This document shows positions 8,999 to 17,661 of a stretch of DNA of 64,000 bases, piece by piece. Each line of letters starts with the position of its first letter. The first letter of the stretch is position 1. The DNA is taken from NCBI RefSeq assembly GCF_031624635.1, contig NZ_JAMQOQ010000003.1:124001-188000 (forward strand). Direction: 5' to 3'. Source of the DNA: Halogeometricum sp. S3BR5-2 (GTDB taxonomy: Archaea; Halobacteriota; Halobacteria; Halobacteriales; Haloferacaceae). Below the pieces are notes generated by a model that worked only from the letters and a program-made list of their open reading frames with translations, searched no databases and was not told where the DNA came from. The position numbers and the translations under genes are program-made.

Positions 8999-9294
8999 AC
9001 GCCGTCGTCGAGAAGCCGTGGGTCCGCCGGGCGATGGTGGGAGTTCTCGTTCTCGTCGTCCTCGCGCCGGTGTTCGGGTGGGCCTCGGGCGCGGTCGGCT
9101 ACGCCGAACCGCTCGAAAACGCCGCCGAGGAGACGGGCGCGGCCGACGCCGCTGATTCGACCGTCCCGGCCCTCCTCCCGGACTACTCGGTGCCCGGCCT
9201 CGGGTCTTCGCTCGGGACGCTCGTCTCCGCCGCCATCGGGACGGCGCTCACGCTCGCCGTCGGCGTCGGCGCGGGCCGCCTCCTCGAACGGTGA
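8995..9294 (+). CDS. PDGLE-domain/CbiN-like subunit of the nickel/cobalt ECF importer
   Basis: This 99-residue protein has an N-terminal hydrophobic helix (about residues 12-33), a short extracytoplasmic region and a C-terminal helix (about 71-95). That is the layout of the small PDGLE/CbiN/NikN accessory subunits needed with CbiM. The eponymous PDGLE motif is degenerate here, with YAEPLENAAEE in the expected place. The GTG start overlaps the cbiM stop by four bases, and its own stop overlaps the next GTG in the same way, so the order cbiM-PDGLE-cbiQ-cbiO is one coupled operon. Family assignment leans on position and topology as much as on sequence. Confidence 0.8.
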   Translation: MNAVVEKPWVRRAMVGVLVLVVLAPVFGWASGAVGYAEPLENAAEETGAADAADSTVPALLPDYSVPGLGSSLGTLVSAAIGTALTLAVGVGAGRLLER

Positions 9295-10115
9295 CGGGCG
9301 TCCTCGCCCGCACGGCCGAATCCGTCTCGGGCGCGCTCCGCGCCGTCTTCGCGGCCGAGCGAGTCGCCGCCGAGGACGGATTCCTCCAAGATCGGGACCC
9401 CCGTGTGACGCTCCTGTCGCTCGGCGGGTTCGCGCTGGCCGTGATGCTCGCGCGGACGCCCGCGGTGACGCTCTGTCTCGGCGCCGCGACGGTCGGACTC
9501 GCGCTGCTGTCGGCGGTCCCGCTCAGGGAGTTGCTCGGGCGGTCGGCGGTCGTCCCGCTCGCGGCGGCCGCGGTCGTTCTCCCGCAGGCCGTCCTGCTGC
9601 CCGGCGACGCGCTGGCGGGCGTGAGCCTGCTCGGCGTCGCCGTCGAACTCACCGACGCGGGCCTCGCCTACGTCGTTCGGTTCACCGCGCGCGTCTGGGT
9701 GGGAGTGGCGCTCCTCTCGCTGCTCACGATGACGACGCCGTTCTCTGCGCTCGTCGCCGCGATGCGAGAGCTGCGAGTTCCGGTCGCGCTCGTGTGGGTG
9801 CTGGCGGTGACGTACCGGTATCTGTTCCTGTTCTTCGACGAACTGCGGCGGCTGGTGCTGGCGCGGAACAGCCGAACGACGGGGTCGGCGGGCGCGCGGA
9901 GCGAGTGGCGCGACGCGAAGCGACTGGCGGGCACGTTCCTGCTGCGGACGCTGGACCGCGGGGAGCGCGTGGGCCGCGGGATGCGGGCGCGGGGCGGCGC
10001 TCGGCCGCCGTCGCCCTACGGGCGCTCCCGCGCCGTCGACGGATACGACTACGCCCTGAGCGCGTGCGCCGTCGCCGCCGTCGTCGGGGCCGGGGTGGTC
10101 CGATGGCTCCCGTGA
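9291..10115 (+). CDS. cbiQ: ECF transporter transmembrane component CbiQ
   Basis: A 274-residue T-component of the energy-coupling factor importer. An N-terminal cytoplasmic stretch with FLQDRDPRV is followed by hydrophobic helices. The long cytoplasmic coupling region in the second half (about 170-240) carries the paired Ala-Arg-Xaa motifs that fit into the ATPase grooves: LVLARNSRTTG and RGMRARGG. It transmits ATP hydrolysis by CbiO to the CbiM substrate subunit. The GTG start overlaps the upstream stop, and its last 13 bases overlap the start of cbiO in another frame. The C-terminus is hydrophobic (VVGAGVVRWLP). Confidence 0.9.
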   Translation: MTGVLARTAESVSGALRAVFAAERVAAEDGFLQDRDPRVTLLSLGGFALAVMLARTPAVTLCLGAATVGLALLSAVPLRELLGRSAVVPLAAAAVVLPQAVLLPGDALAGVSLLGVAVELTDAGLAYVVRFTARVWVGVALLSLLTMTTPFSALVAAMRELRVPVALVWVLAVTYRYLFLFFDELRRLVLARNSRTTGSAGARSEWRDAKRLAGTFLLRTLDRGERVGRGMRARGGARPPSPYGRSRAVDGYDYALSACAVAAVVGAGVVRWLP

Positions 10116-10900
10116 TAGCGGCCCGCGGGCTGACCTACGAGTACGCCGACGGGACGACCGCGATTCGGAACGTCGACCTCGCCGTCGAACGGGGCGAGCG
10201 CGTCGCCGTCGTCGGGGCGAACGGGTCGGGCAAGAGCACGCTTCAACTCGCCCTCGGCGGCCTCGTCGAACCGACCGCGGGGACGGTGACGTACTTCGGG
10301 GAGACGGGCGACGCGGAGGCGGTCCGGGACCGACTCGGCGTGCTGCTTCAAGACCCCGACGACTACCTGTTCAACACCACCGTCCGCGAGGACATCGAGT
10401 ACGGCCCCGCCCAACTCGGGCACTCCCGGGAGGCGGCGCGCCGGCGCGTGGACGAACTCGCCGCCGAACTCGAATTGGAGAACCTGCTCGACCGACCGCC
10501 GTTCCGCCTCTCCGGCGGCGAGAAACAGCGAGCCGCCGTGGCGAGCGTGCTCGCGTTCGACCCCGACGTGCTCCTCCTGGACGAACCGCTCGGGGCCGTG
10601 GACGCCCGGTACCGGGAGCGAATCCGCGAACTGGTGACCGGCCGCGACGGGACCCTCCTGTGGTCCACGCCGTCGCTCGACGTCGTCCCCGAGGTGGCCG
10701 AGCGAGTCGTGCTCGTGAGCCGCGACGGCTCGATAGCCGCCGACGGCCCCGTCCGCGAGATACTCACGGACCGGTCGCTGCTGGAGGACCACGGTCTGCG
10801 GCCGCCCGCCGCGGTTCGGCTGTTCGAAGGGGTCGTCGAGAAGGACGCCCTTCCGCTGACCGTCGAGGCGGCGCGGCGGCGCCTGCGGCGCGGCGAGTGA
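10103..10900 (+). CDS. cbiO: ECF transporter ATPase CbiO
   Basis: A 265-residue ABC ATPase that powers nickel/cobalt uptake. Walker A is GANGSGKST (residues 38-46), the Q-loop is LLQDPDDYLF, the ABC signature is LSGGEKQR, and Walker B is VLLLDEPLGAVD. The usual H-loop His after Walker B appears as Ser in WSTPSLDVV, where most ABC ATPases have THD. This is unusual and may slow hydrolysis. Only one ATPase is encoded, so a homodimer is expected. It is the last gene of the operon, and a 140-base gap separates it from a convergent lipoprotein gene. Confidence 0.92.
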   Translation: MAPVIAARGLTYEYADGTTAIRNVDLAVERGERVAVVGANGSGKSTLQLALGGLVEPTAGTVTYFGETGDAEAVRDRLGVLLQDPDDYLFNTTVREDIEYGPAQLGHSREAARRRVDELAAELELENLLDRPPFRLSGGEKQRAAVASVLAFDPDVLLLDEPLGAVDARYRERIRELVTGRDGTLLWSTPSLDVVPEVAERVVLVSRDGSIAADGPVREILTDRSLLEDHGLRPPAAVRLFEGVVEKDALPLTVEAARRRLRRGE

Positions 10901-11039
10901 ACCCCGTCACTCACCGGAACGCGGCAGTACACTCATATGACAAATCGTGCACGTGGGAATACGGCTCCGCGATGGAGTCCGTCCACTGGTTCGACGGGGA
11001 ATCGAGGCGCTCTCCGCGCGGTCGTCGACCGTCGGGGAT

Positions 11040-11777
11040 TTAGTACGGCGTTCGGATGCCGACCCCGTTCGAGAGGCTCCACGTGAACCGGCGCTCCGAC
11101 GGGTCGACGAACGACAGTTCGCAGGCGCCGACAAGCGGGACGACGCCGGGATGGAATCCCTCCCAGCGCGACCGGTACGTCTCGCGTTCGACGTTCGACT
11201 CGTACGAGCCGTCGGGCACCGTCACCGCGCCGCCCGCCGCGCGGACTCGGCCACCGTCGGTCGAGAGCGAACGGCCCGCGGAGAGGTGGTCGTCGGCCTC
11301 CGCTTCGATCTCCTGTTCGAGCCACGTGAACGCCGGTTCCTCGGTGTAGTAGCCCCACGGGTCGACCTCGTAGCGCTTCCCGAGGAGGCGACCGGCGCTC
11401 CACAGACGGAGGCGGTACCGCTCGTCCGCGAGGCGGTGGACGAGCAGCGCCGCGTCCTGAACTGCGAGCCGTCGGCTCGGAGTGATTTCCATCCGGCGCG
11501 CGCGGGCGCCGAGAAATCGAACCGGGAGCGAATCCGGGTCCGACCACGGAATCGCGGCCGCACCGTACTCCGCTCGCATTCGATTCCGGTACGCGTCGAA
11601 CCGATCCGGCGGGACGAAGACGTCGTCGTCGGGCGAGGAGAGGTCGACCGTGTCGGTCGAGCCCCCGCCGAGTTTCGTGCGGACGAAGCCGCCGTTCAGG
11701 CAACCAGCCGTCGTCGCCACCGACCCGACCGCGGCCGTCGCGCCGACCCGTCGGAGGAAGTTGCGTCTGGAGGGCAC
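11040..11777 (-). CDS. Tat-exported lipoprotein of unknown function
   Basis: A 245-residue product with a twin-arginine signal: SRRNFLRR, a short hydrophobic stretch, then a lipobox ending TTAGC with Cys at about residue 26. It would be folded in the cytoplasm, exported by Tat and anchored by a lipid outside the cell. The mature part is soluble, mixed alpha/beta and rich in Arg and Glu, with a WGYYTEEPAFTWLEQE segment. I do not recognise a family. The GTG start gives the expected length of signal peptide. It faces the end of the cbiO operon tail-to-tail and is probably transcribed alone. Confidence 0.75.
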   Translation of the reverse strand: MPSRRNFLRRVGATAAVGSVATTAGCLNGGFVRTKLGGGSTDTVDLSSPDDDVFVPPDRFDAYRNRMRAEYGAAAIPWSDPDSLPVRFLGARARRMEITPSRRLAVQDAALLVHRLADERYRLRLWSAGRLLGKRYEVDPWGYYTEEPAFTWLEQEIEAEADDHLSAGRSLSTDGGRVRAAGGAVTVPDGSYESNVERETYRSRWEGFHPGVVPLVGACELSFVDPSERRFTWSLSNGVGIRTPY

Positions 11778-12239
11778 GTGTCGCAGTAGTGACAGTCAGC
11801 CGTATAGCTTTTCTCCGCGAAGGGGGCCGTTTCGCGGCGAGGAGAACGCTCGATTCGGAAGTACTCGCGGAGAATATATCGGAAGTCGGGTCGCATTAGT
11901 GCCACACGCGAGACTCGGGATACATATCCGAAATCAACAATCGCACTTCACCGGCAGACACACGAATAACGAGAATATAATCGCCCATCGAATGAAAGAA
12001 GACAGTGGTTGATTTTCTACCAATCGAATATAGAAACAAATAGATATGATATCAAAATATCGTCCACGACCGACGCCCGAAGAGACACCGAACGGCGGTC
12101 GGTCGGGGACGGACCGTCGGGGTCGCGGGCGGGCGTGGCCGTATCCGAGCGTCCGCGCAACCGACCGCCCGCGCTCCGAGCGAGGGGGCTTTTTGCCCGC
12201 GGTGCCGAACGGACGGGTCGACGACCGCAGACATCTCCC
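11778..12239. other. AT-rich intergenic region with one hairpin
   Basis: This 462-base stretch holds no convincing gene. Its second half (about 11850-12060) is clearly lower in G+C than the flanks. At 11811-11846 an imperfect inverted repeat (TTCTCCGCGAA against TTCGCGG...GGAGAA around a G-rich loop) could fold in the leader of the lipoprotein gene. The part before 12240 includes an AT-rich tract (12010-12060) too far from the next start to be its TATA box, so the promoter of the next gene is not evident. Confidence 0.4.
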
Positions 12240-13082
12240 ATGAAGGACTTTCCGACGACACCGACCGCCGCGGACGCGCCCGCCGAGACGTTCGAGCGGG
12301 GCCACCTCTGGTTGCTCGAACTCGTCGATGCCCCCGGGTTTCGGTTTCAACTCGACGACACCGGGACCCTCCGCTTCGGCGACGAGACGCGGGTCTACGA
12401 CGACCCCGCCGACGTCCCCGCGCCGTACCAGCACGCCGTCCGACACGTCCGGGAGAACCTCGACCGCGAGGCGCTTCGGAACGCCGTCGCCGACGCCGGG
12501 GAGGTGGTGTTCTTCGGGTGGTCGACGCAGCGCCGGTCCACCGAGTACGACTGGGAGCGTCTCCCCTCGTTCCTCGGCGTCGACGTCTGGTCGGCGTCGG
12601 CCGACGGGTTCCGGCCGCCCGACACCGCCGAGAAGATATTCGAGCGCCTCGGTCTGCACCCCGTGAACGCGCTCGAACGGGAGCGACACACGCGCGATTT
12701 CGACCCCGACTCGTACGCCGTCCCGCGGTCGGCGTGGTACGACGGACCGGCGAAGGGGGTCCTGATCCGGAACAAACGCGGCGGGCGCGCCCGAGTGCTG
12801 CACCCGGAGTTCCGCGAGCGAGACCCGGACCCCGTCGACGTCTCGGCCGAGGCGTTCGCGCGGGAATGCGCGACGCGACGGCGGTTCGAGCGAGTCGCGG
12901 ACGGAATCGAGGCGATGGGGTGGACCGTGACGGCGGACGTGTTGTACGACCGAGTGCTCGAAGGCGTACTGCGCGAGGAACACCGACGGCTCGAACACCG
13001 CGAGAGCGACGTGGATACGGCGGCGTTCCGGTCGGAAATCGCCGCGCTGACGCGGGCGTTCGTCGCGGCGAGCGAGGAGTGA
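12240..13082 (+). CDS. RNA-ligase-fold protein lacking the catalytic residues
   Basis: The 280-residue product keeps the outline of a haloarchaeal RNA ligase (covalent nucleotidyltransferase fold). There is a first strand region LLELVDAPGFRFQL (residues 25-38), a conserved helix with HAVRHVRENLDREALR, a motif III region VVFFGWSTQ (89-97), a motif IIIa-like PSFLGVDVW (109-117) and a motif IV region AKGVLIRNK (171-179). In active ligases these motifs read roughly EKVDGxN, FFGE and EGVV. Here the nucleophilic Lys is Leu28, the motif III Glu is Trp94, the motif IV Glu is Lys172 and the motif V Lys is Arg185. It is therefore probably unable to form the AMP adduct. The frame is intact with normal codon use, so it is likely expressed. 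Family assignment is by motif reading only. Confidence 0.7.
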   Translation: MKDFPTTPTAADAPAETFERGHLWLLELVDAPGFRFQLDDTGTLRFGDETRVYDDPADVPAPYQHAVRHVRENLDREALRNAVADAGEVVFFGWSTQRRSTEYDWERLPSFLGVDVWSASADGFRPPDTAEKIFERLGLHPVNALERERHTRDFDPDSYAVPRSAWYDGPAKGVLIRNKRGGRARVLHPEFRERDPDPVDVSAEAFARECATRRRFERVADGIEAMGWTVTADVLYDRVLEGVLREEHRRLEHRESDVDTAAFRSEIAALTRAFVAASEE

Positions 13083-13283
13083 CTCCGGGCGCCGACCGGA
13101 GCGTCGATGGGGCCGACTGCGGTGCGCGCGCGGCCGCGACGGCGGCCCGCACGTCGAACGGCCACGTCACTTCGAATCGCCCGATACGGAGTTTTCTCAG
13201 TTGAGTCTGTGATTAATTATTAGTTTAATTTCATCAAGTATCATCCACTTTTAACCGTGGGGCATGTGAACTCCTGGCTCGGT

Positions 13284-14699
13284 ATGGACCGGAAAGGCAA
13301 CACGGACGGCGGGACCGAACGGGTATCACGGCGACGGTTTCTGACCACCGCGGGCGCGACCGGTGTCGCGATGGGAATAGCGGGCTGTTCGGGCGGAAGC
13401 GGCGGCGGCGCGACGACGGGAGGCGGCGGGACGGCGAACTCCGAACCGGTAAAGTTCGTCTCCAACAACAACTCCCCGAAGTTCAAAGAGATGCTGAACG
13501 GGTTCGCCGACCAGTTCGAAGAGGAGCGGGGAATTCCCGTCGACATCGAGTTCACCGAGATCGGCGGCGACTACGGCCGCCGGGTCGCGCAGTTGATACA
13601 GGGCGGGAACCCGCCGGACATCATCAACGCCGAGCAGTTCCGCATCGGCGCGTACGCGGTGCAGGGTATCCTCCGTTCGGTCGGGGACGTGATCAGCGCG
13701 GTCGAAGAGCAGGAAGAGGAGATACCGGACAACTTCAAGTTCAGCTACGAGGGCGAACCGCGACTCGTGCCGGCGGTGGCGTCGGTGACGAACAACTGGT
13801 ACCGCTCGGACATCTACGAGGAACTCGGCGCGCCCGAACCGACCACGTGGGAGAAGGAGCGCGAGGCCGCGCGAACGATCACGGAGGCCGACAACGACCT
13901 CCTCGGACTCGGGTACACGACGTCCGCGACGGTGTACGGGTCGTATCACGCGTGGTGTCGGCTCTGGGGCAACGACGCCCAAGTGGCGCGGCGGTCCGAC
14001 GGAACCGTCCAGGTCGCGCTCGATTCGGGGAGCAACCGCGAGCGGGTGCGGGAGGTCTTGGAGTACACGAAGGAGATGACCGAGTACTCCCCCACCGCCA
14101 CGAACTGGGACTGGGGGGAGATATACGAGTCCTACACCGGTGGAACGACCGCGACGGCCGTCTACTCGGGCGGCCGCCCGAAGACGCAGTCCATCGCGCA
14201 GGACCGGCCGTGGGCGGAGTCGACCAAACGGGTCTCGAACCCGTACAACGCCTCGAACCGGGACGCGCCGATGGGCAACTCCGCGGCGACCGGCTACGCC
14301 TTGGTTCAGGGCTCCGCCAACCCCGAGGGCGCCAAGGAGTTCGTCCAGTACATGGTGACCGGCGAGCGACTCGTCGAGTACGCGCGGGCGCTCCGGTTCC
14401 ACAACATCCCCATCTACGAGAGCTGGTACGAACCGGGCTCGCGGTACCGGGAGGGCTGGGACTACCTCAACGACAACTTCACCGAGGAGACGATTCAGGG
14501 CGAACGCGACGCGCTCTTCGGGGGCAACTCGCAGCCGTTCACGGCTGAGACGGACCCGCCGAACCCCTACGCCGCCCCCGCGTTCACGTCGTTCCAACTC
14601 GGGCAGATGTTCTACGACGTCACGCAGGGTAACGCGTCCGTCGAGCAGGCCATAGACAACGCGGCAGAGGAACTCCGCAGCAGCACCGGGATGGAGTGA
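13284..14699 (+). CDS. Sugar ABC transporter substrate-binding lipoprotein (CUT1 type)
   Basis: A 471-residue extracellular binding protein of the MalE/UgpB superfamily. The N-terminus has a Tat signal (SRRRFLTT) and a lipobox ending GIAGC at about residue 34, followed by a Gly/Ser-rich linker, so it is lipid-anchored outside the cell. The mature part has the typical start VKFVSNNNSPKF, a GNPPDIINAEQF ligand-domain loop and NWYRSDIYEELGAPEPTTW, a hallmark of solute-binding protein family 1. I prefer the ATG at 13284 over the upstream GTG because it gives a standard Tat signal, and a TTTTAA element lies 29-35 bases upstream. It is the first gene of a four-gene importer operon; the exact sugar is unknown. 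Confidence 0.92.
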   Translation: MDRKGNTDGGTERVSRRRFLTTAGATGVAMGIAGCSGGSGGGATTGGGGTANSEPVKFVSNNNSPKFKEMLNGFADQFEEERGIPVDIEFTEIGGDYGRRVAQLIQGGNPPDIINAEQFRIGAYAVQGILRSVGDVISAVEEQEEEIPDNFKFSYEGEPRLVPAVASVTNNWYRSDIYEELGAPEPTTWEKEREAARTITEADNDLLGLGYTTSATVYGSYHAWCRLWGNDAQVARRSDGTVQVALDSGSNRERVREVLEYTKEMTEYSPTATNWDWGEIYESYTGGTTATAVYSGGRPKTQSIAQDRPWAESTKRVSNPYNASNRDAPMGNSAATGYALVQGSANPEGAKEFVQYMVTGERLVEYARALRFHNIPIYESWYEPGSRYREGWDYLNDNFTEETIQGERDALFGGNSQPFTAETDPPNPYAAPAFTSFQLGQMFYDVTQGNASVEQAIDNAAEELRSSTGME

Positions 14700-14707
14700 G
14701 ACGAGGG

Positions 14708-15670
14708 ATGTCTTCGGCAACTGACTACGTCAGCTCGCTCGTCCCGCGCAGGTGGACTCGCACCACGAACAGCTACCTCGGCGACCTCTTCGAGAACGAG
14801 TACGCCCTGCTGGTCGTCTGTCTCGGACCGGCGCTCGCGCTGTTCTTCCTGGTCGCCATCCTCCCGATGGCGTGGGCGTTCAACCTCAGCCTCTACGAGG
14901 TGTCGACGCTGAATCCGGTCTGGACCTGGGTCGGTCCCGGCCGGTTCGTCGATATCCTGACCTCCAGCGGGTTCCAGAACGCGTTCGTCAGGAGCCTCAT
15001 CTTCGGGTTCGGCTCCGTCGCCATTCAACTCGTCCTCGGCGTCGGACTGGCGCTGCTCGTCAACAAGGACTTCCGAGGGGACGTGCTGGCGCGAGCGCTC
15101 GCGCTCCTGCCCTACATGGTTCCCGCGGTCGTCATCGGGATGGTCGGCCAGTTCATGCTCAACGCGCAGTACGGCATCGTCAACCTCGCGCTCCTCCGGG
15201 TCGGGATTCTCGACCAGCCGGTCGCGTTTCTCGGGCTTCCCGAGACGGCGATGGCGACCATCATGGTCGTCGCCTCCTGGAAGTTCGCCGTGTTCGTCAC
15301 GCTGCTGACGCTCGCGCGCCTGCAGTCGATTCCGGACCACTTCTACGAGGGCGCGACCATGTGCGGGGCGAACGCGTGGCAGAAGTTCCGGGACGTGACG
15401 CTGCCCCGCATCCAGAACGTCATCCTCATCGCGGCGCTGCTCCGGACGCTCTGGATGTTCAATAAGTTCGACATCATCTACATCATGACCCGCGGCGGTC
15501 CCGGACAGACCACCACGACGATACCGCTGCTCGCCTACGAGATCGCGTTCAACCAGTACGAACTCGGTCAGGCGGCGGCCATCGCGGCGCTGATGTTCGT
15601 GTTCCTCGCCCTCTGGTCGGTGCTGTACTTCCGGGTCGCACGGCCCGAAGAGGAGGTGCGCGTCGCGTGA
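14708..15670 (+). CDS. Sugar ABC transporter permease (MalF/UgpA type)
   Basis: A 320-residue inner permease with six helices after a cytoplasmic N-terminus. The EAA coupling loop, which docks on the ATPase, is visible as FYEGATMCGANAWQKFRDVTLPRIQ. The MalF-type segment NKFDIIYIMTRGGPGQTT precedes the last helices, a strong marker for CUT1 permeases. A GTG at 14696 overlaps the upstream stop (GTGA) and could also start it, adding four residues; I use the ATG at 14708. Its end overlaps the GTG of the partner permease by four bases. It pairs with the next gene to form the channel. Confidence 0.92.
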   Translation: MSSATDYVSSLVPRRWTRTTNSYLGDLFENEYALLVVCLGPALALFFLVAILPMAWAFNLSLYEVSTLNPVWTWVGPGRFVDILTSSGFQNAFVRSLIFGFGSVAIQLVLGVGLALLVNKDFRGDVLARALALLPYMVPAVVIGMVGQFMLNAQYGIVNLALLRVGILDQPVAFLGLPETAMATIMVVASWKFAVFVTLLTLARLQSIPDHFYEGATMCGANAWQKFRDVTLPRIQNVILIAALLRTLWMFNKFDIIYIMTRGGPGQTTTTIPLLAYEIAFNQYELGQAAAIAALMFVFLALWSVLYFRVARPEEEVRVA

Positions 15671-16521
15671 CGCAGATCGTCGGCACCTACCTCAGTTACG
15701 GGCAGGCGGCTCGCATCAAATCGATCTCCTACCAGATCGTCGTCTGGGCGACGCTTCTCACCCTGATGGTGCCGATCATCTGGCTCGTCATCGGCGCGTT
15801 CAGCGGACTGGAAGCGCTCCTGTCCGGAAACATCTCTCGCATCTTCTCCAGTATCACCTTAGATCCGATTCGACAGGTGTTCTTCGCGTCGAACTTCTTC
15901 ACCTACTACCGAAACAGCCTGGTCGTCGCCGCCGGCGTCGTCGTCTTCACCGTCGTCGCGTCGACGCTCGCCGGGTACGGACTGACGCGCGTCCAGTTCC
16001 GCGGGAAGAAGTGGCTCGCGCGGCTGATCCTCTTCGGATACATGTTCCCGCCGCTGCTGCTGTCGCTTCCGATGTACCAGATCTGGCGGGAACTGGGGCT
16101 GCTCAACTCCCTGTTCGGACTCGTCATCGCCGAGGCGTCCGTCCCGCTTCCCTTCGGCATCTGGACGATGTGGCTGTTCTTCCAGACCGTCCCGCTCGAC
16201 TACGAGGAGTCGGTCTGGATGGCCGGCGGGTCGCGCTGGCACTCGTTCAAGGACGTCGCGCTCCCGCAGGCGGCGCCGGGGATGATTGCGGTCGGAATCT
16301 TCGCGTTTCAGTCCGCCTGGAACAACTACACCTATCCGAAGGTGCTCATCTCCGAAGACGCGCTCCGCCCCCTCACGACCGGCATCACTCAGTACGCCGT
16401 CCAGAACTACGTGTTCTGGAATCAGGTGATGGCCATCGCGTTCACCATCGTCATCCCGGCGTTCCTGATGGTGTACTTCCTGCAGAAGTACCTGCTCGAA
16501 GGCTACAAAGCAACCGCCTAA
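15667..16521 (+). CDS. Sugar ABC transporter permease (MalG/UgpE type)
   Basis: A 284-residue partner permease with six hydrophobic helices. The EAA loop is seen as YEESVWMAGGSRWHSFKDV followed by ALPQAAPG, and the helix region NSLVVAAGVVVFTVVASTLAGYGL matches MalG-type proteins in which an N-terminal scaffold helix precedes the gating core. The C-terminus ends in a KYLLEGYKATA tail, very like the usual QRYLVxGLTxGAVKG ending. The GTG start overlaps the preceding stop. It is coupled to the ATPase gene 15 bases downstream. Confidence 0.92.
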   Translation: MTQIVGTYLSYGQAARIKSISYQIVVWATLLTLMVPIIWLVIGAFSGLEALLSGNISRIFSSITLDPIRQVFFASNFFTYYRNSLVVAAGVVVFTVVASTLAGYGLTRVQFRGKKWLARLILFGYMFPPLLLSLPMYQIWRELGLLNSLFGLVIAEASVPLPFGIWTMWLFFQTVPLDYEESVWMAGGSRWHSFKDVALPQAAPGMIAVGIFAFQSAWNNYTYPKVLISEDALRPLTTGITQYAVQNYVFWNQVMAIAFTIVIPAFLMVYFLQKYLLEGYKATA

Positions 16522-16536
16522 CAGGACTGACCTACT

Positions 16537-17661
16537 ATGACAAACATACAAGTAGAAAATCTCCGGAAGGAGTTTAGCGGCGAATCGGGCACAATCACAG
16601 CGGTCGACGACGTGTCGTTCACCGTCGAGGACGGCGAGTTCGTCTGCATCGTCGGGCCGTCCGGGTGCGGGAAGACGACGCTACTCCGCTGTATCGCCGG
16701 GTTGGAGACGCCCACGAGCGGGAGCATCCAACTGGGCGGCGAAGAGGTCGCCAACGTTCCGCCGCAGCACCGGAACCTCGCGTTCGTGTTTCAGGATATC
16801 ACCCTCTATCCGCACATGAAGGTGTGGCAGAACATCTCGTACCCGCTCAAGCTGAGCGGTCACTCGAAGGACGAGCGGTACGAGCAGGCGCGAGAGGTGG
16901 CCGAGACGATTCAGATCGGCGAGCTACTGGACAAGTATCCGGGCGACCTCTCGGGCGGCCAACAGCAGCGAGTCGCCATCGGCCGGTCGATTATCCGCTC
17001 CCCGCGGGCGTACCTCCTCGACGAACCGATGAGCGACCTCGACGCGAAGCTGAAAAAGGAGATGCGGGTCGAACTCCAGCAGATCCAGCGGGAGGTCGGG
17101 GGGACGATGACGTACGTCACCCACGACCAGGAGGAGGCGATGACGCTCTCGGACCGGATGCTCGTCATGGACGACGGGGAGATACAGCAGTACGGCTCCC
17201 CGCACACGGTGTATCACGAACCGAACAACGCGTTCGTCGCGCAGTTCATCGGGTCGCCCGAGATCAACCTCCTGTCGGCGACCTGTCCGAACGGGGACGC
17301 CCGGACCGTGAAAGTAGACGAGAGCGGATGGAGGATCGGAACCGGAATCGACGAAGAAGTCCCCGAAGAGGTGATGGTCGGGTTCCGCCCGCGGCACACG
17401 ACCGTCCACCGGGACGGTTCGGGGGAACTCGAAGGCGAGATATCCCTCGTTGAGTCGGTCGGCGACGAGGGAATCGTCTACGTCGACAGCGACGTCGGAG
17501 AGCTCCGGAGCGTGGTCGAAATCGAGGATAACCCGGTCAGAGAGGGAGAGACCGTCGGAATCGACGTCGAGCGAACGTACCTCTTCGACCGGGAGGACGG
17601 AACGCTGGTGACGCACGACGCCGACCTCCAATCGCGAAGCGAGACGCGAGTCACCTCGTAG
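16537..17661 (+). CDS. Sugar ABC transporter ATPase (MalK/UgpC/MsmX type)
   Basis: A 374-residue ATPase. Walker A is GPSGCGKTT (40-48), the Q-loop follows in FVFQDITLYPHM, the signature is LSGGQQQR, Walker B is YLLDEPMSDLD, and the H-loop lies in YVTHDQEEAMTLSDR. Residues about 240-374 form the C-terminal OB-fold (TOBE) domain typical of MalK-like subunits, which often binds regulatory partners and lets one ATPase serve several importers. It is the last gene of the operon. The long G+C-rich stretch after it shows no clear poly-T terminator close to the stop, apart from TTCTTTT about 25 bases downstream. Confidence 0.93.
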   Translation: MTNIQVENLRKEFSGESGTITAVDDVSFTVEDGEFVCIVGPSGCGKTTLLRCIAGLETPTSGSIQLGGEEVANVPPQHRNLAFVFQDITLYPHMKVWQNISYPLKLSGHSKDERYEQAREVAETIQIGELLDKYPGDLSGGQQQRVAIGRSIIRSPRAYLLDEPMSDLDAKLKKEMRVELQQIQREVGGTMTYVTHDQEEAMTLSDRMLVMDDGEIQQYGSPHTVYHEPNNAFVAQFIGSPEINLLSATCPNGDARTVKVDESGWRIGTGIDEEVPEEVMVGFRPRHTTVHRDGSGELEGEISLVESVGDEGIVYVDSDVGELRSVVEIEDNPVREGETVGIDVERTYLFDREDGTLVTHDADLQSRSETRVTS

